A model generated the notes under the pieces. It ran no database searches. It was given only the letters and a program-made list of their open reading frames with translations, and was not told the DNA's origin. Positions 1-6,372 of a stretch of 7,707 nt of DNA are shown here, one piece after another. A program made the translations under genes and the position numbers. Source of the stretch: Lachnospiraceae bacterium (GTDB lineage: Bacteria > Bacillota > Clostridia > Lachnospirales > Lachnospiraceae); contig JAKSRN010000087.1 of the NCBI GenBank assembly GCA_024403585.1, forward strand, positions 1 through 7,707, in the 5' to 3' direction. Position 1 is the first letter of the stretch, and each line of letters starts with the position of its first letter.

Positions 1-8
1 GCGTGTTC

Positions 9-40
9 AAAATCGGCGAGGTCCAAAAGACCTCGCCGAT
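9..40 (-). terminator. Rho-independent terminator closing the lipoprotein-methyltransferase unit
   Basis: A perfect 12-bp inverted repeat (arms 12-23 and 29-40, arm ATCGGCGAGGTC) encloses a 5-nt loop. Read on the minus strand, the stem is followed by a short run of four U (positions 12-9) and then GAACA. It begins 14 bases after the stop codon of the methyltransferase gene, which fits an end-of-operon terminator. The U-tract is short for a classical terminator, but the stem is long and GC-rich. No U-run follows the hairpin on the plus strand, so it is not bidirectional. Confidence 0.8.
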
Positions 41-54
41 CACTGCTTCACACT

Positions 55-930
55 TTATCCTCTGACTGCTTTTGCCAGTTCAGCAATAAATGCAGGACTG
101 GTACCGCAACAGCCACCGACCACATCAGCGCCACATTCGATCAGTTTTTTCACCTGTACGGCAAACTGCTCTGGCTGCATATCATAATATACGCTGCCAT
201 CTGCTGCTGTTTTCGGTAATCCGGCGTTCGGTTTTGCGATCACAGGTACCTTTGCAACTTTTTTCATATCAGCAACAATTGTCTGCAGCTGTTCCGGTCC
301 CACAGAACAGTTCACGCCAACTGCAGCTGCACCAAGCTCCTGAAGAGTTTCCACTGCCTCCACAGCAGTTCCACCGAAAAGAGCTCTTCCATTCTCAGAT
401 ACTGTCAGTGTACACATCATTGGCAGATCACAGACCGCTGCAGCTGCTTTCACAGCTACCTCAGTTTCCGCTACGCTCAGCATGGTTTCGGCAACAAGCA
501 GATCCACACCTGCTTCTGCCAGCACACGGATCTGCTGACAATAAACATCAAAGAGTTCCTCTTCTTCCATATCACCTAAAGGCTCCAGAAGCTCACCGGT
601 TGTAGTCAGATCACCGGCTACCAGCACATCGCTGCCAACTGCTTTGCGGCTGATGGCAACCAGACTGCTGTTCAGGCGTTCAACCTCATTCTCCAGTTCG
701 TGCTTCTTCAGGCTGATCCGGTTTGCAGAAAATGTAGGCGCATACACGATCTGTGAACCCGCAGCGGCATATTCCTTCTGCAGTTCAATGAGCAGTTCCG
801 GATTTGAGCTGATCCAGTCCTCCACACAGATATTTGCCGGCATTCCCTTTGCCTTTAAGCAGGATCCTGTCGCACCATCCAGAAGAAGGGTACCTTTTCC
901 TGCCAGTTCCTGAAACTCTGATTTCTTCAT
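55..930 (-). CDS. Homocysteine S-methyltransferase family protein (MetH N-terminal-like, stand-alone)
   Basis: This 291-residue protein is a single Hcy-binding (beta/alpha)8 barrel, which transfers a methyl group to homocysteine to make methionine in the cytoplasm. The sequence shows the N-terminal DGATGS motif (residues 18-23) and the three zinc-ligand cysteines of the family: Cys208 in GVNCS and Cys274-Cys275 in GGCCGT near the C-terminus. Length and style match the first module of cobalamin-dependent MetH rather than a full MetH. The pterin, cobalamin and reactivation modules are absent here and are not adjacent. The methyl donor is therefore open: S-methylmethionine or SAM as in MmuM/YitJ-type enzymes, or a corrinoid protein encoded elsewhere. 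The ATG at 930 is preceded by AGAGG about 7 bases upstream. The gene follows the lipoprotein gene by 16 bases, so the two are probably cotranscribed. It ends just before a strong terminator hairpin. No S-box or other riboswitch is visible in front of it. Confidence 0.9.
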   Translation of the reverse strand: MKKSEFQELAGKGTLLLDGATGSCLKAKGMPANICVEDWISSNPELLIELQKEYAAAGSQIVYAPTFSANRISLKKHELENEVERLNSSLVAISRKAVGSDVLVAGDLTTTGELLEPLGDMEEEELFDVYCQQIRVLAEAGVDLLVAETMLSVAETEVAVKAAAAVCDLPMMCTLTVSENGRALFGGTAVEAVETLQELGAAAVGVNCSVGPEQLQTIVADMKKVAKVPVIAKPNAGLPKTAADGSVYYDMQPEQFAVQVKKLIECGADVVGGCCGTSPAFIAELAKAVRG

Positions 931-946
931 CTGCTTACCTCTGTAA

Positions 947-1990
947 TTATCCCTGAATATTCAGAACATATGGATCATTGTCATCTACAACGATCTTATT
1001 CCAGCAATCTTTTGTCTCTGCAGTGATTCCCTCAGTCCATCCTTCGATGGTCTCGGTATAAAGAGTATTCTCGCGCTCTCTGATGATTGTCTCTTTCTGA
1101 GCGTCCGTTTTCTCTCTGTCAAAGTTATGATCCATACGGATCACATACAGATAAGAATCACCTTCGATGACTTTATCATACACTTCGCCATCTTTCAGTC
1201 CCGGAAGAACATCTTTTACAGCTGTCTCCAGCACATTGTTCTCCTCATCGTAAACACCCTGATTGAAGTGGTACTGTGCAGAATAGCAGTCCTCATTCAC
1301 AGTGTCTCCGATCTCACCCAGATCAGCACCTGCTTTTGCATTCTTCACATCTTCCAGAACCTGCTCCATCTGCTCTTTTGCAGTTTTCAGTGCAGCTTCA
1401 TCATCTTTTGGTTTGGCGAGACGAACATAAGTCACAGTAGTCTGTGCAGCTTCCTCATCAGAAACCTCACGATCCACGTTTGCGATCACCTCTGGTCTGA
1501 TCTTGATCTCAAGAGTCTGTAATTCCAGTGCTTCCTGGATATTCTCCTGAGATACACCCAGTTTCTCCATGGCTTCTGTATTCTTCTCTAAAAATGCCTT
1601 CGCTGCCTCCTGAAGCTTCTGCTCCTCTTCCTCGGAAACAGAAACCCCCATCTCCTCTGCATGTTTGCGGATCTCAACAAGAGAGGTCAGATTGTCAACA
1701 GTAGAATCCTTGAATGCCTCTCCATAGGTAACACCATCGTCTCCCTCTAAAGACCAGAAGGATTTACCGTCACCTCCGAAATAAGCCAGCATTCCCTGCA
1801 TCTGTGCATAGGTATTCGCCTGCTCTGTTCTCAGAACATAATTTGCCATTCCGAGAGAAATCTCATCTCCATCTATTACCATTGCAGTCTGAGTTCCGTC
1901 AACTGCTTTGTCGCCACATCCGGTTAAAACAGATGCTGCCATTGACATAGAAAGTACTCCGCATACTGCCAGTGTATTGAACTTTTTCAT
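947..1990 (-). CDS. PrsA/SurA-like foldase lipoprotein (degenerate PpiC domain)
   Basis: This is a 347-residue exported lipoprotein. It opens with a Lys-Lys signal peptide and a lipobox LTGC with the modified cysteine at residue 25, so it should be anchored to the outer face of the membrane. Residues 35-180 are mostly helical and acidic, as in the SurA/PrsA N-terminal chaperone segment. Residues 186-290 resemble a parvulin (PpiC) fold: an opening TVTYVRLAKP strand, a helix rich in Lys/Glu, LPGLKDGEV, and SYLYVIRM as the closing strand. The histidine usual in the opening strand (HIL-type) is not present, and the domain matches the family loosely, so isomerase activity is doubtful; a chaperone role is more plausible. 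An ATG 12 bases upstream (position 2002) overlaps GGAGG; the start at 1990, with GGAGG five bases ahead and a clean signal peptide, is preferred. In many Clostridia a foldase of this kind lies next to mfd, as here. It has its own promoter and is followed at 16 bases by the methyltransferase gene. Confidence 0.82.
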   Translation of the reverse strand: MKKFNTLAVCGVLSMSMAASVLTGCGDKAVDGTQTAMVIDGDEISLGMANYVLRTEQANTYAQMQGMLAYFGGDGKSFWSLEGDDGVTYGEAFKDSTVDNLTSLVEIRKHAEEMGVSVSEEEEQKLQEAAKAFLEKNTEAMEKLGVSQENIQEALELQTLEIKIRPEVIANVDREVSDEEAAQTTVTYVRLAKPKDDEAALKTAKEQMEQVLEDVKNAKAGADLGEIGDTVNEDCYSAQYHFNQGVYDEENNVLETAVKDVLPGLKDGEVYDKVIEGDSYLYVIRMDHNFDREKTDAQKETIIRERENTLYTETIEGWTEGITAETKDCWNKIVVDDNDPYVLNIQG

Positions 1991-1995
1991 ATATG

Positions 1996-2000
1996 CCTCC
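1996..2000 (-). promoter_or_regulatory. Ribosome binding site that fixes the lipoprotein start
   Basis: GGAGG lies exactly five bases before the ATG at 1990. The longer reading frame would begin at an ATG that overlaps the first G of this motif (2002-2000) and has no Shine-Dalgarno sequence of its own; only AT-rich TTTTTAATA precedes it. The site therefore decides for the shorter protein (MKKF start). Confidence 0.85.
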
Positions 2001-2027
2001 ATTATTAAAAATTACTCACTATCGCTA

Positions 2028-2056
2028 ATTATATCCTTTATTCCTGTAATGAGCAA
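2028..2056 (-). promoter_or_regulatory. Sigma-A type promoter of the lipoprotein gene
   Basis: Read on the minus strand there is TTGCTC (2056-2051), a spacer of 17 bases, and a consensus TATAAT (2033-2028). Transcription would start near 2020, giving a leader of about 30 bases that ends with GGAGG and the ATG at 1990. The -10 box is perfect and the spacer is optimal; the -35 matches TTGACA at four of six positions. It lies in the 175-base gap after mfd, so the lipoprotein and methyltransferase genes can be expressed independently of pth-mfd. Confidence 0.72.
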
Positions 2057-2058
2057 CT

Positions 2059-2136
2059 ATTTTCACAAACACTACATATCTCTGCCGTGTTTCTTCTCCG
2101 GCCAGATCCCCGATTTTCACCGCTCAGATCTCTGCC
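2059..2136 (-). repeat. Imperfect direct repeat upstream of the lipoprotein promoter
   Basis: On the minus strand the block GGCAGAGAT(C/A)TG followed by GTGAAAAT occurs twice, at 2136-2113 and at 2086-2059. The two blocks are separated by 4 bases in the first copy and 8 in the second. The second copy ends two bases before the -35 box. It may be a duplicated regulator site or chance similarity. The rest of the 1991-2165 gap holds no gene and no convincing terminator for mfd: no stem followed by a U-run was found. Confidence 0.4.
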
Positions 2137-2165
2137 TTTCGCCAGATTGGAAAACTGTCCGGAAT

Positions 2166-5100
2166 TCAGGTCAGAACCAGGTTCTGAAGTGCCTGCATCA
2201 GCTCCTGGATTTTATCCAGCGGGGTCTCCTTCTTCCCTTTATTCAGCCTTGGCCGGAAGATAAAATACGGTACTGCTTCCGGTTTGAATTCCAGCTGTCC
2301 GTTAAAATCCTCCACCAGACCTCCGATTCCCTGCACATTGATCGGAGCCCTGGCAAACATGCTGACCTTATAGTGACCCTGAATCTGCTTGATCTCTGTC
2401 ACATAGGCTTTATGGGCATCCGCCTTGATATCTGCTATCTTTAACAGGTTCTGAACTGATCTTGGCGGTTCTCCGAATCGGTCGATCAGTTCTTCCAGCA
2501 TATCATCCGCTTCCTCCCGGCTCTCAAGACAGGCGATCCTTTTATAGATATCCAGCTTCTGATTTTCGTTGTAGATATAGGAAGGCGGTATATAGGCATC
2601 CATATTGAGATCTATGCTGGTCTCAAAGCTTTCTTGTGCCTCCTCACCCTTTGCCTCTTTAACCGCTTCCCCCAGCATCTTACAGTAGAGATCATAACCC
2701 ACTGCTTCCATATGTCCATGCTGTTCTGAACCCAGAAGATTTCCGGCACCTCGGATCTCCAGATCCCTCATGGCGATCTTCGCACCGCTTCCCAGTTCCG
2801 TATATTCACGAATGGCATGGAGACGCTTCTCTGCCACTTCTTTCAGCTGGCGGTTCCTCTGATACATTAAGAATGCATAGGCATTTCTGTTGGATCGTCC
2901 CACACGTCCGCGAAGCTGATAGAGCTGAGACAGTCCCAGCCGGTCTGCTTCATGAATAATGATGGTATTCACATTCGAAATATCCATTCCGGTCTCAATA
3001 ATTGTGGTTGATACCAGTACATCGATCTCACCGTTGATAAAGCTGTACATGATCTTCTCCAGTTCTCGCTCCGACATCTGGCCATGGGCAAAACCCACAC
3101 TTGCATCCGGCACAAGCGCCTGGATCTTATTGGTCTGTTCCACAATGGACTGTACCCGGTTATAGACATAGAAGACCTGACCGTCCCTTGCCAGCTCACG
3201 GGAAATTGCTTCCCGGACCAGTTCCTCATCATATTCCATTACATAAGTCTGGATCGGCATTCTCTCCAATGGGGCTTCCTCCAGAAGGCTCATGTCACGG
3301 ATTCCGATCAGACTCATATGCATGGTTCTCGGGATCGGCGTAGCTGTTAATGTCAGCACATCCACATCGGTCTTCATCTGTTTGATCTTTTCCTTATGGG
3401 TTACGCCAAATCGCTGTTCCTCATCCACCACCAGAAGTCCCAGATCCCTGAACACCACATCTTTAGAGAGGACTCTGTGGGTTCCGATCAGGACATCCAC
3501 CAGTCCCTTCTTCAGATCTTCCAGGGTCTGCTTCTGCTGTTTTGCCGTGCGGAAACGGCAAAGCAGATCCACGCGGACAGGGAAATCCTTCATACGCTGG
3601 ATAAAGGTATTGTAATGCTGCTGGGCAAGAATGGTAGTCGGTGCCAGCAGAACAACCTGCTTATTTTCCTGCACTGCCTTAAATGCTGCACGAATGGCAA
3701 TCTCCGTCTTTCCATAGCCCACATCTCCGCAGATCAGTCGGTCCATGATCCGCGGGCTTTCCATATCTGCTTTTGTAGCAGCAATGGCGGTAAGCTGATC
3801 GTCGGTTTCTTCAAAAGGAAACATCTCCTCAAACTCTCTCTGCCATACGGTATCTTCCCCAAACTGATATCCGGTATTTTTCTGTCTCAGTGCATACAGC
3901 TCTACCAGCTCTTTCGCAATATTCTTAACAGCTCCCCGCACCTTCGTTTTGGTACGGTTCCACTCCTGACCGCCAAGCCGGTTGAGCTTTGGTGTTTTTG
4001 CCGCATCTGATCCGGCATACTTCTGCAATACCTCCAGTCCGGTAGCCTGGATATAGAGGTTGCTTCCGCCGGAATATTCAATCTTGATATAATCTTTAAC
4101 GGTGCGGTCCACCGTTACTTTTTCGATTCCCTTATAGATACCGAGACCGTGATTTTCATGGACCACATAGTCTCCGATGGAAAGCTCCGAGAAACTCTGG
4201 ATCCTGTCACCGGCATTCTGATATTTTTTCTTCTTCTTTTTCTTCTTCTCTTTTCCGAAAATGTCAGACTCTGTGATCATGACAAACTTCTGCATCGGAT
4301 ATTCAAAGCCGTTGGCTGCATAACCATGGGCCACCAGGATCTCTCCCGGTACAAGAACTCTCTCGGCATCCTCTGCATAGCTGACACTCAGTTCTTCATC
4401 CAATAATTCTTTTGCCAGACGCTGACCTCTGGTTCTTGACGGAGACAGAAGGATCACCCGGAAGCCGGCCTTCTTCCATTTTTTCAGGTCGTCCACCAGC
4501 GTCAGAAACTGTCCGTTGTAAGATCCCATGGATTTCACCTGGATCGGATAGACCGCATTCAGCTCCCAGTCCTTTTTCCGGGGCTCCAGAAGGCTCAGTG
4601 AGATACAGTTTCTTCTGTTTAATTCATAGAGAAGTCCGTCTGTGGTCAGCATACGGATGGTATCCTCTTTCTTCACCTGTCCTTTCTCCAGTCGTCGGGC
4701 CATATACTCCTGAAATTCCAGGGAGAGGGCGTCCGCATTTTCCCGGATGCGGCCCGGTTCGTCCAGAACGATCGCATAGGATTCGGGCAGATAATCCAGA
4801 AGCGAATCTGTCAGTTTTCTGGAATAGCCCCTTTCTTCTTTGCCAATCTCTTCTGTTGCCGGATAGATACAGATCTCCTGAAGATTCTCGATGGAGCGCT
4901 GGCTCTCTGCGTCAAAGCAACGGATCGAATCAATCTCATCTCCAAAAAATTCAATTCGCCAGGGGTTCTCTTCTGTCAGATCAAAGATATCCAGAATGTC
5001 TCCTCGGATGGCAAACTGTCCCGGAGCCTCTACCTGTCCGCAGCGCTCGTATCCGATCTTCACCAGCTCTTTTGCCAACTCTGTAAGATCTGTTTCTCCT

Positions 5101-5525
5101 CCCAGCTCCAGAGAGATCCTGTTTTCCAGAAACACGCGAACAGGCAGAAGGTAGTCCATACACCCCCCTGTACTGGTGATGATCGTGACTCTCTCCTGCT
5201 CCAATAAAGCTTTTATTCCTTTTATCCTCTGTGTCAGCAGCGCTTTTCCGGAGAGATCCGCTTCGTAAAAGATCAGATCTCTTGCCGGATACAGCAATAC
5301 ATCCGGATCATAGAGGCGGTAGTCCTCATAAAAGGCCCTTGCCTTCAGCTCATTCTCCGATATGATCAGTGTTGTCTTGCACTTCTGGGTCAGATAATCT
5401 GTCAGATGTGCTTTCTGCGAATCCAAAGCACCGCTGACAGCCAGTAAACCCTTGTTTTTCGGAAGTTTCCAAAGCAGATCGTCCAGACCTGCCATCTCTT
5501 TCAGTGGTGCAGTCCAGGCTTTCAT
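2166..5525 (-). CDS. mfd: Transcription-repair coupling factor Mfd
   Basis: This 1119-residue DNA translocase releases RNA polymerase stalled at lesions and recruits UvrA for nucleotide excision repair. The N-terminal UvrB-homology module is visible (FAIRGDILDIF 171-181, RIEFFGDEIDSIR 190-202); its ancestral Walker A around 30-41 has decayed (SGALDSQK), as is normal for Mfd. A lysine-rich linker with eight consecutive Lys (427-434) leads to the CarD/CdnL/TRCF RNA-polymerase-interacting domain (about 447-505, GDYVVHENHGLGIYKGIE). The motor follows: Walker A GDVGYGKTE 600-608, DEEQ 701-704, TATPIPRT 727-734, QLRGRVGRS 870-878, and the RecG-like TRG element with EIRGAGNLLG (923-932). The C-terminal TRCF domain occupies about 970-1075. 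The length is slightly below the usual 1150-1180 residues but all domains are present. The ATG overlaps the pth stop as ATGA. Only a weak GGAAG lies seven bases ahead, which suggests translational coupling to pth. No terminator is seen after the gene. Confidence 0.98.
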   Translation of the reverse strand: MKAWTAPLKEMAGLDDLLWKLPKNKGLLAVSGALDSQKAHLTDYLTQKCKTTLIISENELKARAFYEDYRLYDPDVLLYPARDLIFYEADLSGKALLTQRIKGIKALLEQERVTIITSTGGCMDYLLPVRVFLENRISLELGGETDLTELAKELVKIGYERCGQVEAPGQFAIRGDILDIFDLTEENPWRIEFFGDEIDSIRCFDAESQRSIENLQEICIYPATEEIGKEERGYSRKLTDSLLDYLPESYAIVLDEPGRIRENADALSLEFQEYMARRLEKGQVKKEDTIRMLTTDGLLYELNRRNCISLSLLEPRKKDWELNAVYPIQVKSMGSYNGQFLTLVDDLKKWKKAGFRVILLSPSRTRGQRLAKELLDEELSVSYAEDAERVLVPGEILVAHGYAANGFEYPMQKFVMITESDIFGKEKKKKKKKKYQNAGDRIQSFSELSIGDYVVHENHGLGIYKGIEKVTVDRTVKDYIKIEYSGGSNLYIQATGLEVLQKYAGSDAAKTPKLNRLGGQEWNRTKTKVRGAVKNIAKELVELYALRQKNTGYQFGEDTVWQREFEEMFPFEETDDQLTAIAATKADMESPRIMDRLICGDVGYGKTEIAIRAAFKAVQENKQVVLLAPTTILAQQHYNTFIQRMKDFPVRVDLLCRFRTAKQQKQTLEDLKKGLVDVLIGTHRVLSKDVVFRDLGLLVVDEEQRFGVTHKEKIKQMKTDVDVLTLTATPIPRTMHMSLIGIRDMSLLEEAPLERMPIQTYVMEYDEELVREAISRELARDGQVFYVYNRVQSIVEQTNKIQALVPDASVGFAHGQMSERELEKIMYSFINGEIDVLVSTTIIETGMDISNVNTIIIHEADRLGLSQLYQLRGRVGRSNRNAYAFLMYQRNRQLKEVAEKRLHAIREYTELGSGAKIAMRDLEIRGAGNLLGSEQHGHMEAVGYDLYCKMLGEAVKEAKGEEAQESFETSIDLNMDAYIPPSYIYNENQKLDIYKRIACLESREEADDMLEELIDRFGEPPRSVQNLLKIADIKADAHKAYVTEIKQIQGHYKVSMFARAPINVQGIGGLVEDFNGQLEFKPEAVPYFIFRPRLNKGKKETPLDKIQELMQALQNLVLT

Positions 5526-6316
5526 TCCTTCACTTCCATTTCCTGTTCTGTATTCTGCTGTACCGCCTTCTGCTGCACAGCATTCTGTGGTTCTGCGTCC
5601 TGCTGCTCTGCCTTCTGCAGCGCGGCATTCTGTGGTTCAGCCTCCTGCTGCATCGCAGCTTCTGCTTCTCTCTGTTTTTCACGCTCAGCAGCGCGGGCTG
5701 CACGAGCCGCTGCCTTCGCTGCCTTCTTTGCTGCCTTCGCCTCTGATTCACCCTTTTTATTAAAACGGTTCATTGCCCCATCCAGGTCATCCTGAAGGAA
5801 GAGTTCTACAGCTGTCGCTGCATCTCTTATGGCCTCATCCACTTTCACGCGGTCTTCTTTTGAGAATGGTGACATAACAAAATCTGCCAGATCCCAGTTG
5901 GCAGGTTTCTCTCCCACACCCACACGGATTCTTGGAAACTTATCTGTGCCAAGATGCTGAATGATACTCTTCATGCCATTGTGACCACCGGCGCTTCCCT
6001 TCTTACGGATACGGATATTGCCCGGATCAAGAGAAATATCATCGTAGATGACCAGGAGTTCCGACTCCGGATCGATTTTGTAAAAGTCAACAAAGGCTCG
6101 TACAGCCTCTCCACTGAGGTTCATATAGGTCATAGGCTTCATCAGCAGCACCTTCTGGCCTGCAATGATACCCTTTCCATACATTCCTTTTCTGTCAATA
6201 CCTGAGGAAGGAATCTTGTGCTGATCCACCAGCTCATCGATGGTATCAAAGCCCATGTTGTGTTTGGTTCCTTCATATTTTTTCCCTGGATTACCCAGTC
6301 CAACAATCAGATACAT
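5522..6316 (-). CDS. pth: Peptidyl-tRNA hydrolase with long low-complexity C-terminal tail
   Basis: Pth cleaves peptidyl-tRNAs that drop off ribosomes so that the tRNA can be reused. Residues 1-188 are a complete bacterial Pth: GLGNPG with Asn9, catalytic His19 (TKHN), KPMTYMNLSG with Asn66, YDD with Asp92, and GGHNG with Asn113, matching the E. coli Asn10/His20/Asn68/Asp93/Asn114 set. The usual family length is about 185-195 residues, but this protein has 264. The extra 76 residues begin with a Lys/Ala/Arg-rich helix (about 190-212) and continue as a Gln/Glu/Ala-rich stretch holding a 15-residue tandem repeat (AEPQNA-type). The tail is probably a charged helix or disordered segment of unknown role. 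The frame can be extended upstream to an ATG at 6373, but the start at 6316 gives the canonical MYLIVGLGNPG N-terminus and has AGGAGAG five bases ahead. The gene overlaps mfd by four bases (ATGA), the usual Firmicutes pairing. Confidence 0.96.
   Translation of the reverse strand: MYLIVGLGNPGKKYEGTKHNMGFDTIDELVDQHKIPSSGIDRKGMYGKGIIAGQKVLLMKPMTYMNLSGEAVRAFVDFYKIDPESELLVIYDDISLDPGNIRIRKKGSAGGHNGMKSIIQHLGTDKFPRIRVGVGEKPANWDLADFVMSPFSKEDRVKVDEAIRDAATAVELFLQDDLDGAMNRFNKKGESEAKAAKKAAKAAARAARAAEREKQREAEAAMQQEAEPQNAALQKAEQQDAEPQNAVQQKAVQQNTEQEMEVKE
5565..5654 (-). repeat. Two-unit 45-bp tandem repeat inside the Pth tail
   Basis: Units 5565-5609 and 5610-5654 align without gaps and agree at 37 of 45 positions by hand count. 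Because the unit is a multiple of three, it keeps the frame and encodes two copies of an approximately 15-residue Ala/Glu/Gln/Pro segment, both containing AEPQNA followed by QKA. Degenerate versions seem to flank both sides (CTG/TTCTG-rich sequence), which suggests the tail grew by slipped-strand duplication. Confidence 0.8.
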
Positions 6317-6321
6317 GTATT

Positions 6322-6328
6322 CTCTCCT
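6322..6328 (-). promoter_or_regulatory. Ribosome binding site of pth
   Basis: AGGAGAG stands five bases before the ATG at 6316. It rules out the 19-codon upstream extension of this frame, whose own ATG at 6373 lies on the stop codon of the preceding gene and would run translation through the hairpin at 6337-6366. Its GGAGAG could pair with the upstream CUCUC at 6340-6336, so its accessibility may depend on that hairpin. Confidence 0.8.
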
Positions 6329-6332
6329 GTTA

Positions 6333-6366
6333 AAAGAGAGGCGTGCAACCGATGATGCGCGCCTCT
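6333..6366 (-). terminator. Hairpin with short U-run between the GTPase gene and pth (weak terminator or attenuator)
   Basis: Arms 6366-6357 and 6346-6337 form a 10-bp stem in minus-strand RNA (AGAGGCGCGC against GCACGCCTCT) with one C-A mismatch and a 10-nt loop. It is followed by C and four U. It starts 7 bases after the stop codon of the upstream GTPase gene and ends just ahead of the pth ribosome binding site. The short U-tract suggests partial termination. I find no convincing promoter between 6317 and 6400, so pth-mfd may depend partly on readthrough. Confidence 0.5.
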
Positions 6367-6372
6367 GAATCA

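Noticed and set aside
2101..2165. Terminator after mfd
   Set aside because: CCGG and AGATCT-containing short palindromes occur, but no stem of useful length is followed by a U-run on the minus strand.
1908..2444. 178-codon plus-strand open frame spanning the mfd-lipoprotein gap
   Set aside because: Both ends are antisense to confident genes, and the gap part is explained by a minus-strand promoter. The product shows no domain.
4223..4252. Programmed -1 frameshift at the Mfd lysine tract
   Set aside because: In the zero frame the heptamers read G AAA AAG or G AAA AAA rather than the efficient A AAA AAG. The downstream frame is full-length Mfd, and no stimulatory structure was apparent.
4412..5086. 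224-codon plus-strand open frame opposite mfd
   Set aside because: It lies wholly antisense to a confident mfd coding region. Its product is Pro/Ser/Arg-rich with no recognisable domain, as expected of a codon-bias shadow, and there is no ribosome binding evidence.
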